Of a stretch of DNA of 64,000 nt, positions 47,262-59,475 are shown piece by piece. This DNA comes from Cephalotus follicularis (lineage: Eukaryota > Streptophyta > Magnoliopsida > Oxalidales > Cephalotaceae). Position 1 is the stretch's first letter; each line of letters begins with the position of its first letter. The notes under the pieces are model-generated. The model worked only from the letters and a program-made list of their open reading frames with translations, ran no database searches and had not been told where the DNA came from. Made by a program: the position numbers and the translations under genes. The stretch lies in contig BDDD01001578.1 of NCBI GenBank assembly GCA_001972305.1, positions 359,991-423,990 on the forward strand, read 5' to 3'.

Positions 47262-48359
47262 TGTGATGTCCCGAATTACCATTAGATGTATTGTTGTAAT
47301 TCGCAATGTAAATTATCATAAATTAATGAGAATGACGGATTTTTCCAATTTATGGTTTTGGATTTTGAGTAAAGACTGTTAAGATTGATGTATTGATTGA
47401 AAATGCAAGAAAAAAGGCGTTGAAGGTCGACGCCAAGAAATGGTATCAATGCCAAAGAGTAAACACTACGCCTAAGGATTTTGGCCCCAAAATGTCAACG
47501 CCATGAAATAGTGCTGATGCTAAGGTGTTAGCGCCACGCATAAGGATCTTGCCTTCAGCATTGACACCAAGGGGAGGAGTGTTAAAGCGGTTCGTAGAAC
47601 CTGTTAGGGCTAAGGAAGATAGTCAACGCGTCGACATGCATCGTAAACGTTGATGCCTAAACTATCGGTAGAATAAGACAAAAATACTGACAGAAGACGC
47701 CTGAGGGACAGGTGTAAGACACTTTATCTCTTCCCCAAGCACTGAAATGGTAGAGAGAAGAGATAGAAGTGACGTTTGTGCAGGAGAAAGAGAGAGAGAG
47801 AGGCATATGGCGCATTGTATGCATGAGGGAAAGAGGGAGAGAAAAACTCCATAAATGTACACTTCTCATCATATCCTTCCTTCAAGTGTCCGAAAGAGGA
47901 AGAAGAGAGAAAATAGAGAGAAAGAAACAGGAGAGAAACGGGAGGAAGAAGAAGAGAAAGAGAGAGAACCACACCCTCCATTGTTGTACTAGATAAAAGC
48001 TTGGAAGGTAGGGAGTTGGAAACTCAAACTTTGAGCTGTTGTGCCGGACCTGGGAGCGCAAAGCTATTGATCTATGGGACTTAAAGAGTTGGACTTCGGT
48101 TCCTAACTTGGAATTTAAGGTAGGGATTATATAACTGTATTTTGAGTTCAGTTATAATAAGAGTCATTGGATGAAATGCATGAATGGTGGATTTGTGGAT
48201 TGAGCGAATGCTATGGTTTGTCTTTAAATGACAACTTGTTATGCATCTCCTATTTTGGGTGAATATGGACTGGGTATTGCATGCATTGTTTTCTTGGATC
48301 CACTGTTTTACGACATGGTTGTGCTTTGTAATGGAAAAGGCGTTGTTATGGTCTCACAG

Positions 48360-48745
48360 ATGTTGATGGCTAGAGTGCGCATCGATGCCTTGTTCTGTTA
48401 GATGAGAGACGCCTTGTTCTGTTATATGACAGAAATACGATCAAAGCATTGACGCCTAAGGTTCCTTACCTTAAAACGTCGATGCCAAGAGGTAAAGCAC
48501 TGACGCCCAAGGATCCTTGCCTTGGGGCATTGACGATGAAGAGGATAGACGTTGTCGCTTAAGTGTCTGCCATAGACATGGTACGCTATTAACGTTGACT
48601 CCTGGAGCATGCATTGACGCCTAGAGTGAGTGATGGCGCCTGAGGGGACTGCCATGCACGTTGATGCCTAGAGTAGACAATGACGCCTAAGAGAACTGCT
48701 ATAAACGTTGACGCGTATAGGGTATACGTTGACGCCAAAAGAGAC
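48360..48745 (+). repeat. GTTGAC/GTCGAC motif cluster in G 3' LTR
   Basis: A dozen or more words of the type ATTGACGCCTAAGG, ACGTCGATGCC and ACGTTGACGC. The Copia-II insertion point falls inside one of them: CACG before the element, TTGACGCC after it. Confidence 0.7.
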
Positions 48746-48774
48746 TGATTACATTTTGGAGGACAAGGTGCCAT

Positions 48775-48779
48775 ACACG
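48775..48779. other. Left target-site duplication of Copia-II (ACACG)
   Basis: ACACG before the LTR start is repeated exactly at 59034-59038. Confidence 0.95.
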
Positions 48780-51349
48780 TGTTAGAGTAAGGGTGTCGCT
48801 GTAGGCCACGAGATGGCTCTGCACAAATATATATGTATGTATAAGATGCACTCCTTAACTGGAGATATCTCTTTAAGCCGAAGAGCGACTGCATGTGTGT
48901 ATATTACACTATCTATTTATACAATCTGAATTCCTTTTCGTGTTTAATAGTGCATATTCAATAAAAAATGGCAACCCGCTATATGTATATCCCAAACCAT
49001 CTTAAATGGATCGGGTGATCACCATGTCATCCGAGTACACATATAGTGCCCTGTCGTTCAAGGGGTTGGATCTCATGCCTGAGAGGTTATGAGAATGAGA
49101 TCCTTACTCCCTTCTGACAGAACGTTCCAAGTCATAGGTTCACTTTCTTAGGGCAATAGATGAACCGCAAAGACTTGCCGTATTATGCTTGCTCCCGGGT
49201 ATAGTGGAGGATGGATTATCTCGTTACCATTTGGATTTATCCTAAAGCATAATGTGGGGTTCGTGCTAAGGAGCATGAGACTGAACTGACCCACCATAGG
49301 AAACCTATTTGGAAAGTCATGCCTATGTCAATAGGATTCCTATAGTCTCGGTAGTGTATAGTCTATGGTGACTAGTAGACCATTCGTGGAGCTACGTTGT
49401 ATCGTTAGACCTGAGCGGCTGGCATGCATTGTGTTGTAACTGCTTGGCTTTGATTTCCGCCTTCCCCAGCACTAGCCACGTGCTGGCAAAAGGGTTGTCT
49501 TTGGGTCTTGTGGGACCTTCATTGAGATGTATGGGCGAGTTCGCAATAAGGGATCGTCACACCCGTATGAAAGGTGATCGGCTCTATATTATTTATGTTC
49601 GTTGAGATCATAAAACCCTGATCAGGTATAGGTAGACTGGAAACGGGGTTTCCGGGGATGTTTGCCGAAAGTCTCAATGCGTACGTAAATTTATAGTTAT
49701 CACGACTTTACCAAGGGGTGACATTATTCCGAACCCTAGGTCGCGGTCGGAGCCAAGTATGACGTAGGATACATGACACATATGCCGATGACTGGTGACT
49801 TATAGACGTAGTTTATTCTACGGATCTGGGCGGTGATGGGATTCACACCGGGGCTGTTTTAATTGTCAGGGACTAATGGGATAGTCGTACCAGAACTCAT
49901 GGGATGTTCTGAGAAATTTATAGTCGTATCGATTTCAAGCCGGGCTTTCGGGTCCCACCTGATTATTGGAAAAGCGATGCGTGCTGCACACATGCTAGCT
50001 TGGCGGGAAATCTAATTTTTAAACTAGTATATATTTAATTTGATATTAGTGGCTTTTATTTATTTATTTACCACCGTATTGTCAAATTGATATATCAAGA
50101 GAAACCACAGTGGGAGTATGTTGTTACATACATTGTGCATGGTGCACATATTTTAACCGAGAGATAAATTTTGTTTTGTTTAAATAAGATTAAAAGAGAA
50201 ATTACAAAAGGTGGAAAATGACTTAATTTTATTAAGTCTTTCTTTTTCCCTTTGTGGCTTCACTCCAACGCCATCTGCAGAGAAAACGCACGGCTCGTGT
50301 GCGTTGCGCACCAGGCGCGTTTCTCGCCGGGGAAGACGACGCCGCAGGCGTCGGTGGCCAGGGAAAGGGGCCAGCTCTCATCCACGGTAAACCTCTCTCT
50401 CTTCTCTCCCCGTTTTCTCTTCTCTCTCTCTGTTTTCAGCCGAGACGCGTTTTGCGTCTTCCCACTGCCGGCGTCTCTTCCATCGCCGACAGTCACCGTG
50501 GGTGGAACCAACCTTTGGCTCTACCTACCTTGACCTTAGATTAGGCGTTTCTCGGTGTCGTTTCGCCGGGATTGTGGGCACAGAGTCGACCTTGTCGACT
50601 CAGTGCTCTTTGCGCCGTGACTCGGCGTTCCGCGCCGATTCTCGGCGAGTCTGTTGTTGGTTTGTGCTGATTGCAGGATTTGGAGTCTAACCATGGTGGT
50701 CCGATGTGAAGCAGACGTCGTTATCGCCGGGTCGGGTCGGCCCGACGTCTTCGCCCGCCATGTTTGCCACGTTCCAGGCCGAGTCTCGCCGAGTCTCGGC
50801 CACCAGTGGCTTTATCGGGTGTTTATATTCCACATATGTTGTCGTCGGTCCATGTCGCGTTGACCGGGAGTCACTGAGTCTGAACTCAGTGACTCGCCAT
50901 CACTGCCAAGAGTGCCACCGCCGTTCCGGGGTGCTTCCGTCCGTGTCTCCGCCACCAGTGAGCTGAGCAGATTTTTTGGAGTCCGTTGGTGTCTTGGTTG
51001 AAGTTTTCGTGGACTGGCCGGAAACCGGCAGTGGAGCCGGTAACCGTCAGTTGCTTCGGCAAGCGTGTAGCGGCAAAGTGATGGAGCCACCAACGTTGGT
51101 ATGATTACTAATCATTTGTTTCCGCTGTGTTTATTGTTTACCGAATTGATTTCGGTTATAGTGGATGTATGCTTGACTATGATATTTGTTCGATTGAATA
51201 TTAAACGGAGATCCTAGGCTAATAGATTTTGGCAGTAAGATGTAATTGTGAACCTAGACTTGCGAGTCATTGTGTTTTTGAAAAATTAAAATTATACACA
51301 CTTGCATCCTAGACCCAAAATCGACCGGGACCTCTCCCGGGTTCCAGCA
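48780..51349 (+). mobile_element. Copia-II 5' LTR
   Basis: 2570 bp, TGTTAGAGTAAGG to ...GGTTCCAGCA. It keeps a hairpin with 9-bp arms GGATCTCAT/ATGAGATCC (49068-49103), one arm of which is deleted in the 3' LTR. A GC-rich part (50270-50980) has GACTC-type words and GGTAAA at 50386-50391, where the 3' LTR has GGTAAG. Confidence 0.93.
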
Positions 51350-51351
51350 AG

Positions 51352-51363
51352 TGGTATAAGAGC
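51352..51363 (+). other. Copia-II primer-binding site
   Basis: TGGTATAAGAGC, two bases after the LTR: one mismatch to the initiator-Met PBS. Confidence 0.85.
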
Positions 51364-53900
51364 GATCCGTTTTAATATAAATTGGACTGTGATTTTGATT
51401 TTTGGTGACTATTTTGGAATGATGAATGTAACTGGGATTCTAATTTAATTCCCTTCCCATTGTTGTTTTATAAAATTAAGTTTTTCTTAAACCGAGGGAA
51501 ACTAGATTTTAAATAATTTAGTGGGAGTTTTATTGGAATATCGGCAATCTTGGGATTATTTCGATTGGTCATCGGAAATTGAAATTGCTTGTGTTTATTT
51601 GAATTCTATTGTGGATATAGATTTAAATGTCTTATGCATGATGGTAGGCAATGGGATTGAACCTAGCTTTTGGTTTCTTTAGTGGATGGTTTAAATTTGC
51701 TTTATTATCATGTACTTTATTTGGTCTGTAATATGGTTGCCTGCGAGCACCATTTTTCCTTTTTGTGTTATTCACTCTCTCCCTCCATTTGTATTCTATT
51801 CTTTATTTTTAAATTTATTTTTTGTAAAATTTCATTTTCGTAAATAAAAGAAGAGAAGAATCGCAAAGGAGCTTGAAGAGGGAGATCAAGGAAATTGCAA
51901 GACCAAGTGAAGGCCATGTATGCATGGTGCATTTTGTAATAAAGTATTTATAAATAGTTTACCTAGGAGACCGAGGGATCACATTCGCTCGTGTGATCTC
52001 TCATAGTTTTAATCCCTAGCCAGGCCATTTTTATCTCTATGTGGATCATAGGATGCATGAGATGGATGTTTACTTTTTGCAAACAATCCAAACACGTCAA
52101 GCATAATAAGCCGTTCCAAATGGATTGGAAGATTAAAATTGATTTAATAAACGGTTTTGGTAATTTAAAATTTGATGAGACTACAAATTCCTCCAATTTG
52201 TAAATAATAAGTCCATAAGTGTTGGGACACAAGGTTGTTCCATCGTTGGCCTTCCATAATCTTTGTTGAAAGGTATGGATATATTGGGGATGGCACTGCT
52301 CAGCAGAGGTCCTCCGTATGACCATTACTATTCAGCTTCAGTACTGGGGTAGCATTGGAAGGAAATAACTAAGTTTTGGTGTTCTGACTAGCCTCCTAGT
52401 GGATATCAAAACTGGTTCATTTCTTTGAGGATTATGGGTACGGACTTATACTGAGTTCATACTATTAGCGCCGCTCAGCGGTGGATTGTATGGGTCGGGA
52501 GGCCGAATGATGTATCGGTTCTTGCATATCAAGGGCGAGGCCCTAATGTAAATTGATGCTAAATGCCTACCTATTTGGTATTATGGTTTGTTCGCCACAG
52601 CGGAGACCATGATATTGCGAGATAGATTCCGATCCCCACTAGGAAGCGGGTGCTTCCCGAATTCAACATCTGGAGGTGTGGGATACGATTAGAATAGTGG
52701 GAGGAGCCATAATTACTAAAGACCAAGGATTATGGTAATAACATAAAATTGAATAATCTGCTAAATTACTCTCTTGTTTCTTCTAAAAGGTTGTTATATA
52801 ACATATTCTATATACTCAAATGGCAGACAGCACATTAATTTGGCATGTTTTATATTTTCTTAAGCGACATAATCCACGTTTTTGAATGGTTGCGCATTGT
52901 ACTCACGAGCATGAGAGTTGTTCATGTTATGACTGAGATACCCCCACATTAGAGATCAATGCATTTGACCATCACAAGGCCGGGTTGGCTAAGTGGTGGG
53001 ACGATCATAGACCTCAATATATGGTGAGTGTTGCCATGATGCCAAACTGGCAAATGCTATGTATTTCTTCACAGACCTTATGTGCCGTGCTGATACAACT
53101 GGAGCAGTTGTTTGGCACACAGTTGTGGACTGATAAGGTAGTTTTGGACCAGTCTGGATCAAAACAATCTGTGACACCTATTCCTTCTTCTAGAACAACC
53201 TCAAGGAGAGGTGGATCGAGAGATCTAGTTCCAAGGGCAAGGAGCCCATAAGGAAGAAAGAAAAGGAACCACTTCACGTGGTTTGTGGATACCATTCATT
53301 AGAGGATTAAAAAGCTTATTAAGGAGATATCCTGCTTCTGTGTGGGAATTCAGGATAATGGAAGAGAAATTGTGAACAATTTCTTGCTTTCATTGCAGAT
53401 GTTACCTTGGGGTTAGGTATCGTCATATTTTTATATTCCATCTAGTTTACAATGTAAGTTCAATTTGAGTTGTGTAGTCAAGTTGTGAGACTAACATTTG
53501 TAACTCTTTGCAGGATGCTAAGAGGAGCTGCGGATGCAATGGACCTATGACATGAAGATCGAGGATCTACTTTAATGTTGTAGGATTTTTTTGATTTGTA
53601 TATATAAAGCAATGTGGCTTATGTATATAGACTAAACTCTTGTAAACATTGTTAAGAACTTTTTGTTCTAAACTTTGATTAGTATATTCAATGTATATTT
53701 TATAAAGCTGAGAGCTTTTTGTTTATTACATGTGAATAGTGGCTAATATTTTCTGGTTGGGTATCAGTCGGCACTGATTAACTAGATAATGGGTTTTAAG
53801 TCATAAATACTAATCAAACAATAGCACCAGCTATTGAGAAAGGAATTAATAATAAAAGACTATGAGATAGATGATATAAACCCTTTACAAGCTTTTGCAT
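51364..53900 (+). mobile_element. Copia-II leader and decayed gag region
   Basis: About 2.5 kb with no readable gag. It matches the same region of Copia-I (7146-9884, reversed), so the length is a family trait. Small hairpins occur, for example TATTATGGT/ACCATGATA around 52578-52615 and AGGGC-GAG-GCCCT near 52530-52542. No gene is supported. Confidence 0.65.
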
Positions 53901-53909
53901 TATTGATTA

Positions 53910-54720
53910 GGTCATTCTAGCAAGGCTAGATAAACACGCTTGGTTAAGGATGGACTTTTGGACATCCAGGATAGGGAGTCCCTTCCAACGTGTACATCAT
54001 GTTTGATTGGTGTAATGACCAACTCTTCTTTTCTCCAAAACTGGAGATAAGAAAGTGGTCATATTGTAACATATCCACACTGACATTTGTGGTATAATGT
54101 CAGACAATGCACGTGAAGGTTTCACTACTTCATTACCTTCATACCGTGATTCGTCACGGTTTCGGTAAGTGTTTCGGGTGAAACACATATCTGAATCTTT
54201 TGAGAGTGTTAAGATATTTGGATATGAAGTAGAAATGCAAATGGGTAAACCCATTAGAGCATTATGCTCTGTTCGGGGAAACGAATACCTGTCTACAAAA
54301 TTCTTGGGTTATCTGAGAGATAACGGAATTCTTTCTCAATGGATCCTTTTTGGAACACCATACTGTGATGATGTTTCCAAATGGAGGAAATTGACATTCG
54401 TGAATATGTCAAATCCATTATGTCTTTTATTCATCTTCTTATCTCCTTCTGGGATTATGCGTTGCAGCGGCAGCGTATATCCTACTCCGGATTCCTATGA
54501 AATCCGTCCCCTCCATATCTTTCAAGATTTTAAATAAGAGGAAACCCAACCTAAACCAAGAGGGTTAATGGTTGTCCAGCTTTTGTAAGAAGGCGAAAAC
54601 CTTCTCAGCTAGAGGCGCGAGCGGATCGTTGCCGGTTTTGTGGGATATCCTAAGAAGTGCTTAGGATTTCATTTCAACCATCCTAGCAAACATATGATAT
54701 TTATTTTGCGTACTGCAAAA
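53910..54720 (+). pseudogene. Copia-II GAG-pre-integrase and integrase remnant
   Basis: Broken frames carry a Copia integrase. The GAG-pre-integrase part around 53930-54050 retains CLIG-like text and SKTGDKKVV. HTDICGIMSDNAREGF lies near 54085-54130. The longest frame, 54169-54537, contains KHISESFESVKIFGYEVEMQ and GNEYLSTKFLGYLRDNGI, typical of the Copia integrase core, although the usual Asp in the SDRGGEY box reads SVRGNEY. Later text near 54570-54720 fits the region after the core (QLEAR, VGYPKKCLGFHF). Stops and shifts occur throughout. Confidence 0.82.
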
Positions 54721-54959
54721 TTCTTCGAAAGGGGAATACCTGTTTACAGGAAGCAGTGGGAGTAAGGTATAACTAAGTGAGTTACTATCTGGTGAAAGCC
54801 CACAGGACGATTAGGAATTAGAGGTTAAACCCTCTAAAGACAAGATTTGGGAAAGGGATCCCAACCTGAGAAAGGATCTCAGTAAGGCACTCGTCATGAG
54901 AGGAGATCATGCAAGATTTTGACAGCGATTGACAAATATGGTTTTCTTGTAAAAGTCAC

Positions 54960-56470
54960 TGATAAATCTAAAGTCATCGATGATGACGAGCCTGTCAACT
55001 CCAAAGAAAATAGTGAAGAGCACTGATTTCTACACATGGCTGGGAGTCATGAAATCCGAAATGGGCGCCATATACATCAACCGAGTATGGAACTTGGTTA
55101 ATGCTCCCATTGGCAAGTTGACCAATGGTTGCATATATATCTTCAAGAGGAAGATAGACGTTAATGGAAAAGGTTAAAACCTTTAAATCGTAATTATTAA
55201 CTCCATTCGTATAATGCTTGCTATTGCCACTCGTTATGAAAATAACAAATGGCAAAAGGATGTCAAGATAACCTTGAAAAAGGACTATCTTAAAGAGGAT
55301 ATCTTAATGTCCCAAACCCGAGGGGTTTACATCCAAGGAACATTAGCACAGAGTGTGTGCTAGCTCCTAAGGTTTGTGTATAACCTTATACAAGCATCTG
55401 TAGCTGAAACATCTGTTTTTGATTTCATCAGAACGATGCTATGCCTTAAGTCTACCAGAAATAGGATATCCCATATATCACTTTCTTGGTAATATACATA
55501 GATAACATTCTACACATTGGTAATGCTGTAGGTATGTTATAGTACAATTAACCAAGAACTTCTCCAAAAGGATTTGGGAGAGACTTCCTACGTTTTGAGA
55601 ATGAAGATCTTACGAGTAGATCAAGTAGGTTGTTTGGACTTTCCCAAAGTCAGTACATCAGCAGGATGCTGATATAGTATGAATTACTGAATTCCACGTT
55701 TGGCTTACTGCCAATTAGCCAAGGAATTCATCTTTCCAAGAGGATGTTGAAAGAGACGTCAGAGGAAAGTGTTGCATGAGTAGGCTACCTTAAGCTTCGG
55801 CTATAGGCTACATCATGCAATATCATACTTAGTACTAGGCATGACATCGGACAAGCCTAAGGGTCTGGCTAGTCGATTATCAGTTCAATCCCTGTGAGAG
55901 ACATTGGGAATTGTCAAAGAAATCTGAGAGTGACTCAGGATTTCTTTTTGGCATATGGAAAAGATAGTGAATTGAATAAGAGTTTTGCTGACTCTGATTT
56001 CATCTGTGATCTGAAGGATCACAACATCGTATCAGGATATGTGATTATCCTAAACGAAGGTGCTGTGTGAGTTGGAAGAGTCTACAATAGTGGGATACTG
56101 TTGACTCAACCATGAATAAGAGTATGTTATAACCTATGATACCAAAAAGTTGCTGTTTGGTAGCGGAAGTTCATTGTGGAACTTTATGTAGTTCCATCTA
56201 TCGTTCGTCCAGTTGTGTAGAGTGACGGCGATGGGGACCTTTGCACTGGCTATGGAACCCAGTCTCATTACCGGTCTAAACTTAAGCAACGGTATCATAA
56301 TATTATATGATTCATGAAATCGTATATAGAGAAAACATTATCCTAGAGAGATTTGCGATGTGAGCAAATTTTGGCAGACCCACTGACCAATGCCATGAGC
56401 ATTAGTAATACTTGAGCGACAGCGAAACTGCGATGGGCTTAGGCTAAAGGTCTTCGTGGCTTGAGGTCCA
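54960..56470 (+). pseudogene. Copia-II reverse transcriptase / RNase H remnant
   Basis: Starts with a Copia reverse-transcriptase segment at 54980-55177 (KSEMGAIYINRVWNLV, CIYIFKRKIDVNGKG). It continues in other frames through SIRIMLAIATRY (about 55200), a MSQ-x-RG segment near 55305 and the polymerase box at 55495-55506, which reads YIDN instead of YVDD. RNase H-like text follows to about 56470, just before the PPT. No frame is long. Loss of the second catalytic Asp occurs at the same box that is mutated in Copia-I. Confidence 0.8.
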
Positions 56471-56480
56471 AGTGGGAGAT
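56469..56480 (+). other. Copia-II polypurine tract
   Basis: CAAGTGGGAGAT ends at the base before the 3' LTR start TGTTAGAG. Confidence 0.9.
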
Positions 56481-59033
56481 TGTTAGAGTAAGGGTGTCCC
56501 TGCATCCCACGAGATGGCTCTGCACAAATATATATGTATGTATGAGATGCACTCCTTAACTGGAGATATCTCTTTAAGCCGAAGAGCGACTGCATGTGTG
56601 TATATTACACTATCTATTTATACAATATGAATTCCTTTTCGTGTTTAATAGTGCATATTCAATCAAAAATGGCAACCCGCTATATGTATATCCCAAACCA
56701 TCTTAAATGGATCGGGTGATCACCATGTCATCCGAGTACACATATAGTGCCTTGTCGTTCGACGGGTTGAGATCCTTACTCCCTTCTGACAGAACGTTCC
56801 AAGTCATAGGTTCACTTTCTTAGGGCAATAGATGAACCGTAAAGACTTTCCGTATTATGCTTGCTCCCGGGTTTAGTGGAGGATGGATTATCTCGTTACC
56901 ATTTGGATTTATCCTAAAGCATAATGTGGTGTTCGTGCTAAGGAGCATGAGACTGAACAGACCCACCATAGGAAACCTATTTGGAAAGTCATACCTATGT
57001 CAATAGGATTCCTATAGTCTCGATAGTGTATAGTCTATGGTGACTAGTAGACCATTCGTGGAGCTACGTTGTATCGTTAGACCTGAGCGGCTGGCATGCA
57101 TTGTGTTGTAACTGCTTGGCTTTGATTTCCGCCTTCCCCAGCACTAGCCACGTGCTGGCCAAAGGGTTGTCTTTGGGCCTTGTGGGAGCTTCATTGAGAT
57201 GTATGGGCGAGTTCGCAATAAGGGATCGTCACACCCGTATGAGGGGTGATCGGCTCTATATTATTTATGTTCGTTGAGATCATAAAACCCTGATCAGGTA
57301 TAGGAAGACTGGAAACGGTGTTTCCGGGGATGTTTGCCGAAAGTCTCAATGCCTACATAAATTTATAGTTATCGCGACTTTACCTAGGGGTGACATTATT
57401 CCGAAACCTAGGTCGCGGTCGGAGCCAAGTATGACATAGGATACATGACACATATGCCGATGACTGGATAAAGTACTGGTTTACTGGATGTCGACTTATA
57501 GACGTAGTTTATTCTACGGATCCGGGCGGTGATGGGATTCACACCGGGGCTGTTTTAATAGTCGGGGACTATTGGGATAGTCGTACCAGAACTCATGGGA
57601 TGTTCTGAAAAATTTATTGTCGTACCGGTTTCAAGTCGGGCTTTCGGGACCCACCTGATTATTGGAAAAGCGATGCGTGCTTCACACATGGTAGCTTGGT
57701 GGGAAATCTAGTTTTTAATCTAGTATATATTTAATTTGATATTAATGGTTTTTATTTATTTATTTACCACCGTATTGTCAAATTGATATATCAAGAGAAA
57801 CCACAGTGGGAGTATGTTGTTACATACATTGTGCAGGGTGCACATATTTTAACCGAGAGAGAAATTTTGTTTTGTTTAAATAAGATTAAAATAGAAATTA
57901 CAAAAGGTGGAAAATGACTTAATTTTATTAAGTCTTTCTTTTTCCCTTTGTGGCTTCACTCCAACGCCATCTACAGAGAAAACGCACGGCTCGCGTGCGT
58001 TGCGCACCAGGCGCGTTTCTCGCCGGGGAAGACGATGCCACAGGCGTCGGTGGCCAGGGAAAGGGGCCGACTCTCATCCACGGTAAGCCTCTCTCTCTTC
58101 TCTCCCCGTTTTCTCTTCTCTCTCTCTGTTTTCTGCCGAGACGCGTTTTGCGTCTTCCCACTGCCGGCGTCTCTTCCATCACCGACAGTCACCGTGGGTG
58201 GATCCAACCTTTGGCTCTACCTACCTTGACCTGAGATTAGGCATTTCCCGGCGTTGTTTCGCCGGGATTGTGCGCACATAGTCGACCCTGTCGACTCAGT
58301 GCGCTTTGCGCCGTGACTCAGCGTTCCGCGCCGATTCACGGCGAGTCTGTTGTTGGGTTGTGTTGATTGCAGGATTTGGAGTCTAACCATGGAGGTCCGA
58401 TGTGACACCGATGTCGTTATCGCCGGGTCGGGTCGACCCGTCGTCTTTGCCCGCCATGTTCGCCACGTTCCAGTGGCTTCTGGCCACATATGTCGTTATC
58501 GGGTGTTTATTGTCCACATATGTCGCCGCCGGTCCATGTCGCGTTGACCGGGAGTCACTGAGTCCGAACTCAGTGACTCGCCGTCACTGCCAGGCGTGCC
58601 ACCGCCATTCCGCGGCGCTTCTGGCCGTGTCTCCACCACCTGTGAGCTAAGCAGATTTTTTGGAGTCCGTTGGTGTCTTGGTTGAAGTTTTCGTGGACTG
58701 GCCGGAAACCGGCAGTGGAGCCGGTAACCGGCAGTTGCTTCGACAAGCGTGTAGCGGCAAAGTGACGGAGCCGCCAACGTTGGTATGATTACTAATCATT
58801 TGTTTCCGCTGTGTTTATTGTTTACCGAATTGATTTCAGTTATAGTGGATGTATGCTTGACTGTGATATTTGTTCGATTGAATATTAAACGGAGATCCTA
58901 GGCTAATAGATTTTGGCAGTAAGATGTAATTGTGAACCTAGACTTACGAGTCATTGTGTTTTTGAAAAATTAAAATTATACACACTTGCATCCTAGACCC
59001 AAAATCGACCGGGGCCTCTCCCGGGTTCCAACA
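56481..59033 (+). mobile_element. Copia-II 3' LTR
   Basis: 2553 bp, TGTTAGAGTAAGG to ...GGTTCCAACA. Compared with the 5' LTR it lacks a ~28-bp segment after about 56764 and has ~24 extra bases near 57467-57493. GGTAAG lies at 58082-58087 and GACTC words at 58280-58580. Confidence 0.93.
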
Positions 59034-59038
59034 ACACG
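59034..59038. other. Right target-site duplication of Copia-II (ACACG)
   Basis: An exact copy of 48775-48779. G's LTR text resumes with TTGACGCCTAGAG. Confidence 0.95.
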
Positions 59039-59475
59039 TTGACGCCTAGAGTTAGGTGTTGATACCAAAATGGTCTGTTTGCATTTTGAGCATATGCTTG
59101 CTTGCATATTGTTGTGGTTAGTCGAGCTTTCCTCGCCATGTGTCGGTTAGCGTTGATATATGTATGGATTGAACTGAATAAATGATTTCTAAAATGTTTA
59201 CCACCTTGGAAAATTCTATACATGATTTTACTATAATCATTATTTGATATGAAATATTACATTTCAACAGATTTGAAACGTGGTTTCAAATATTGGTGCA
59301 TATTTTGAATAAATATGTTTTGGAAAGTATTTTATGATACATAAATTACTTGATGATGGATTTGGAAATGATTTATTTTATATCCAACGTGTATATGATT
59401 TCAAACGTTTATATATATAAATTACTTGGAACTTATTTAATTTAGTTGATTGATTGATTTGATTGGGTGAGCCTT
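59039..59475 (+). mobile_element. Element G 3' LTR, second part
   Basis: Resumes the motif cluster, has one K-type unit (GCTTTCC...GGTTAGC, about 59127-59152), then matches K's AT-rich part. It is cut at 59475 by LTR H; GCCTT is the candidate target duplication. The LTR end is missing. Confidence 0.8.

Larger units (their letters stand above)
47262..48779 (+). mobile_element. Element G 3' LTR, first part
   Basis: Starts TGTGATGTCCCGAATTACC and runs to the Copia-II insertion. It contains motif clusters (47405-47650 and 48360-48745), a purine-rich leader (47775-47970) and GGTAGG (48119-48124). The TATA position reads GAATAAGAC (near 47672) rather than TATAAGAC. The strong hairpin GCCCAAGG/CCTTGGGGC lies at 48505-48528. 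The LTR resumes at 59039. Confidence 0.88.
48780..59033 (+). mobile_element. Copia-II, full-length Copia element (Angela/Tork-like), decayed inside
   Basis: A 10254-bp element with LTRs at 48780-51349 and 56481-59033, a PBS, a PPT and 5-bp target duplications ACACG. It sits inside the 3' LTR of gypsy G. The domain order integrase before reverse transcriptase, and the PPT-LTR junction AAGTGGGAGATTGTTAG, identify Copia. The LTRs differ by a few percent and by indels, clearly more than B's. Internal genes are fragmented, so it is dead. It is the same family as Copia-I, in opposite orientation. The Angela/Tork label rests on the integrase text and the PPT and is not certain. Confidence 0.92.

Noticed and set aside
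50254-50544. 96-codon frame in the Copia-II LTR, repeated at 57950-58234, with FLAGEDD text also in Copia-I
   Set aside because: The Copia-I counterpart lacks an ATG and the frame crosses the putative GGTAAG donor. It is most likely LTR leader sequence that happens to be open.
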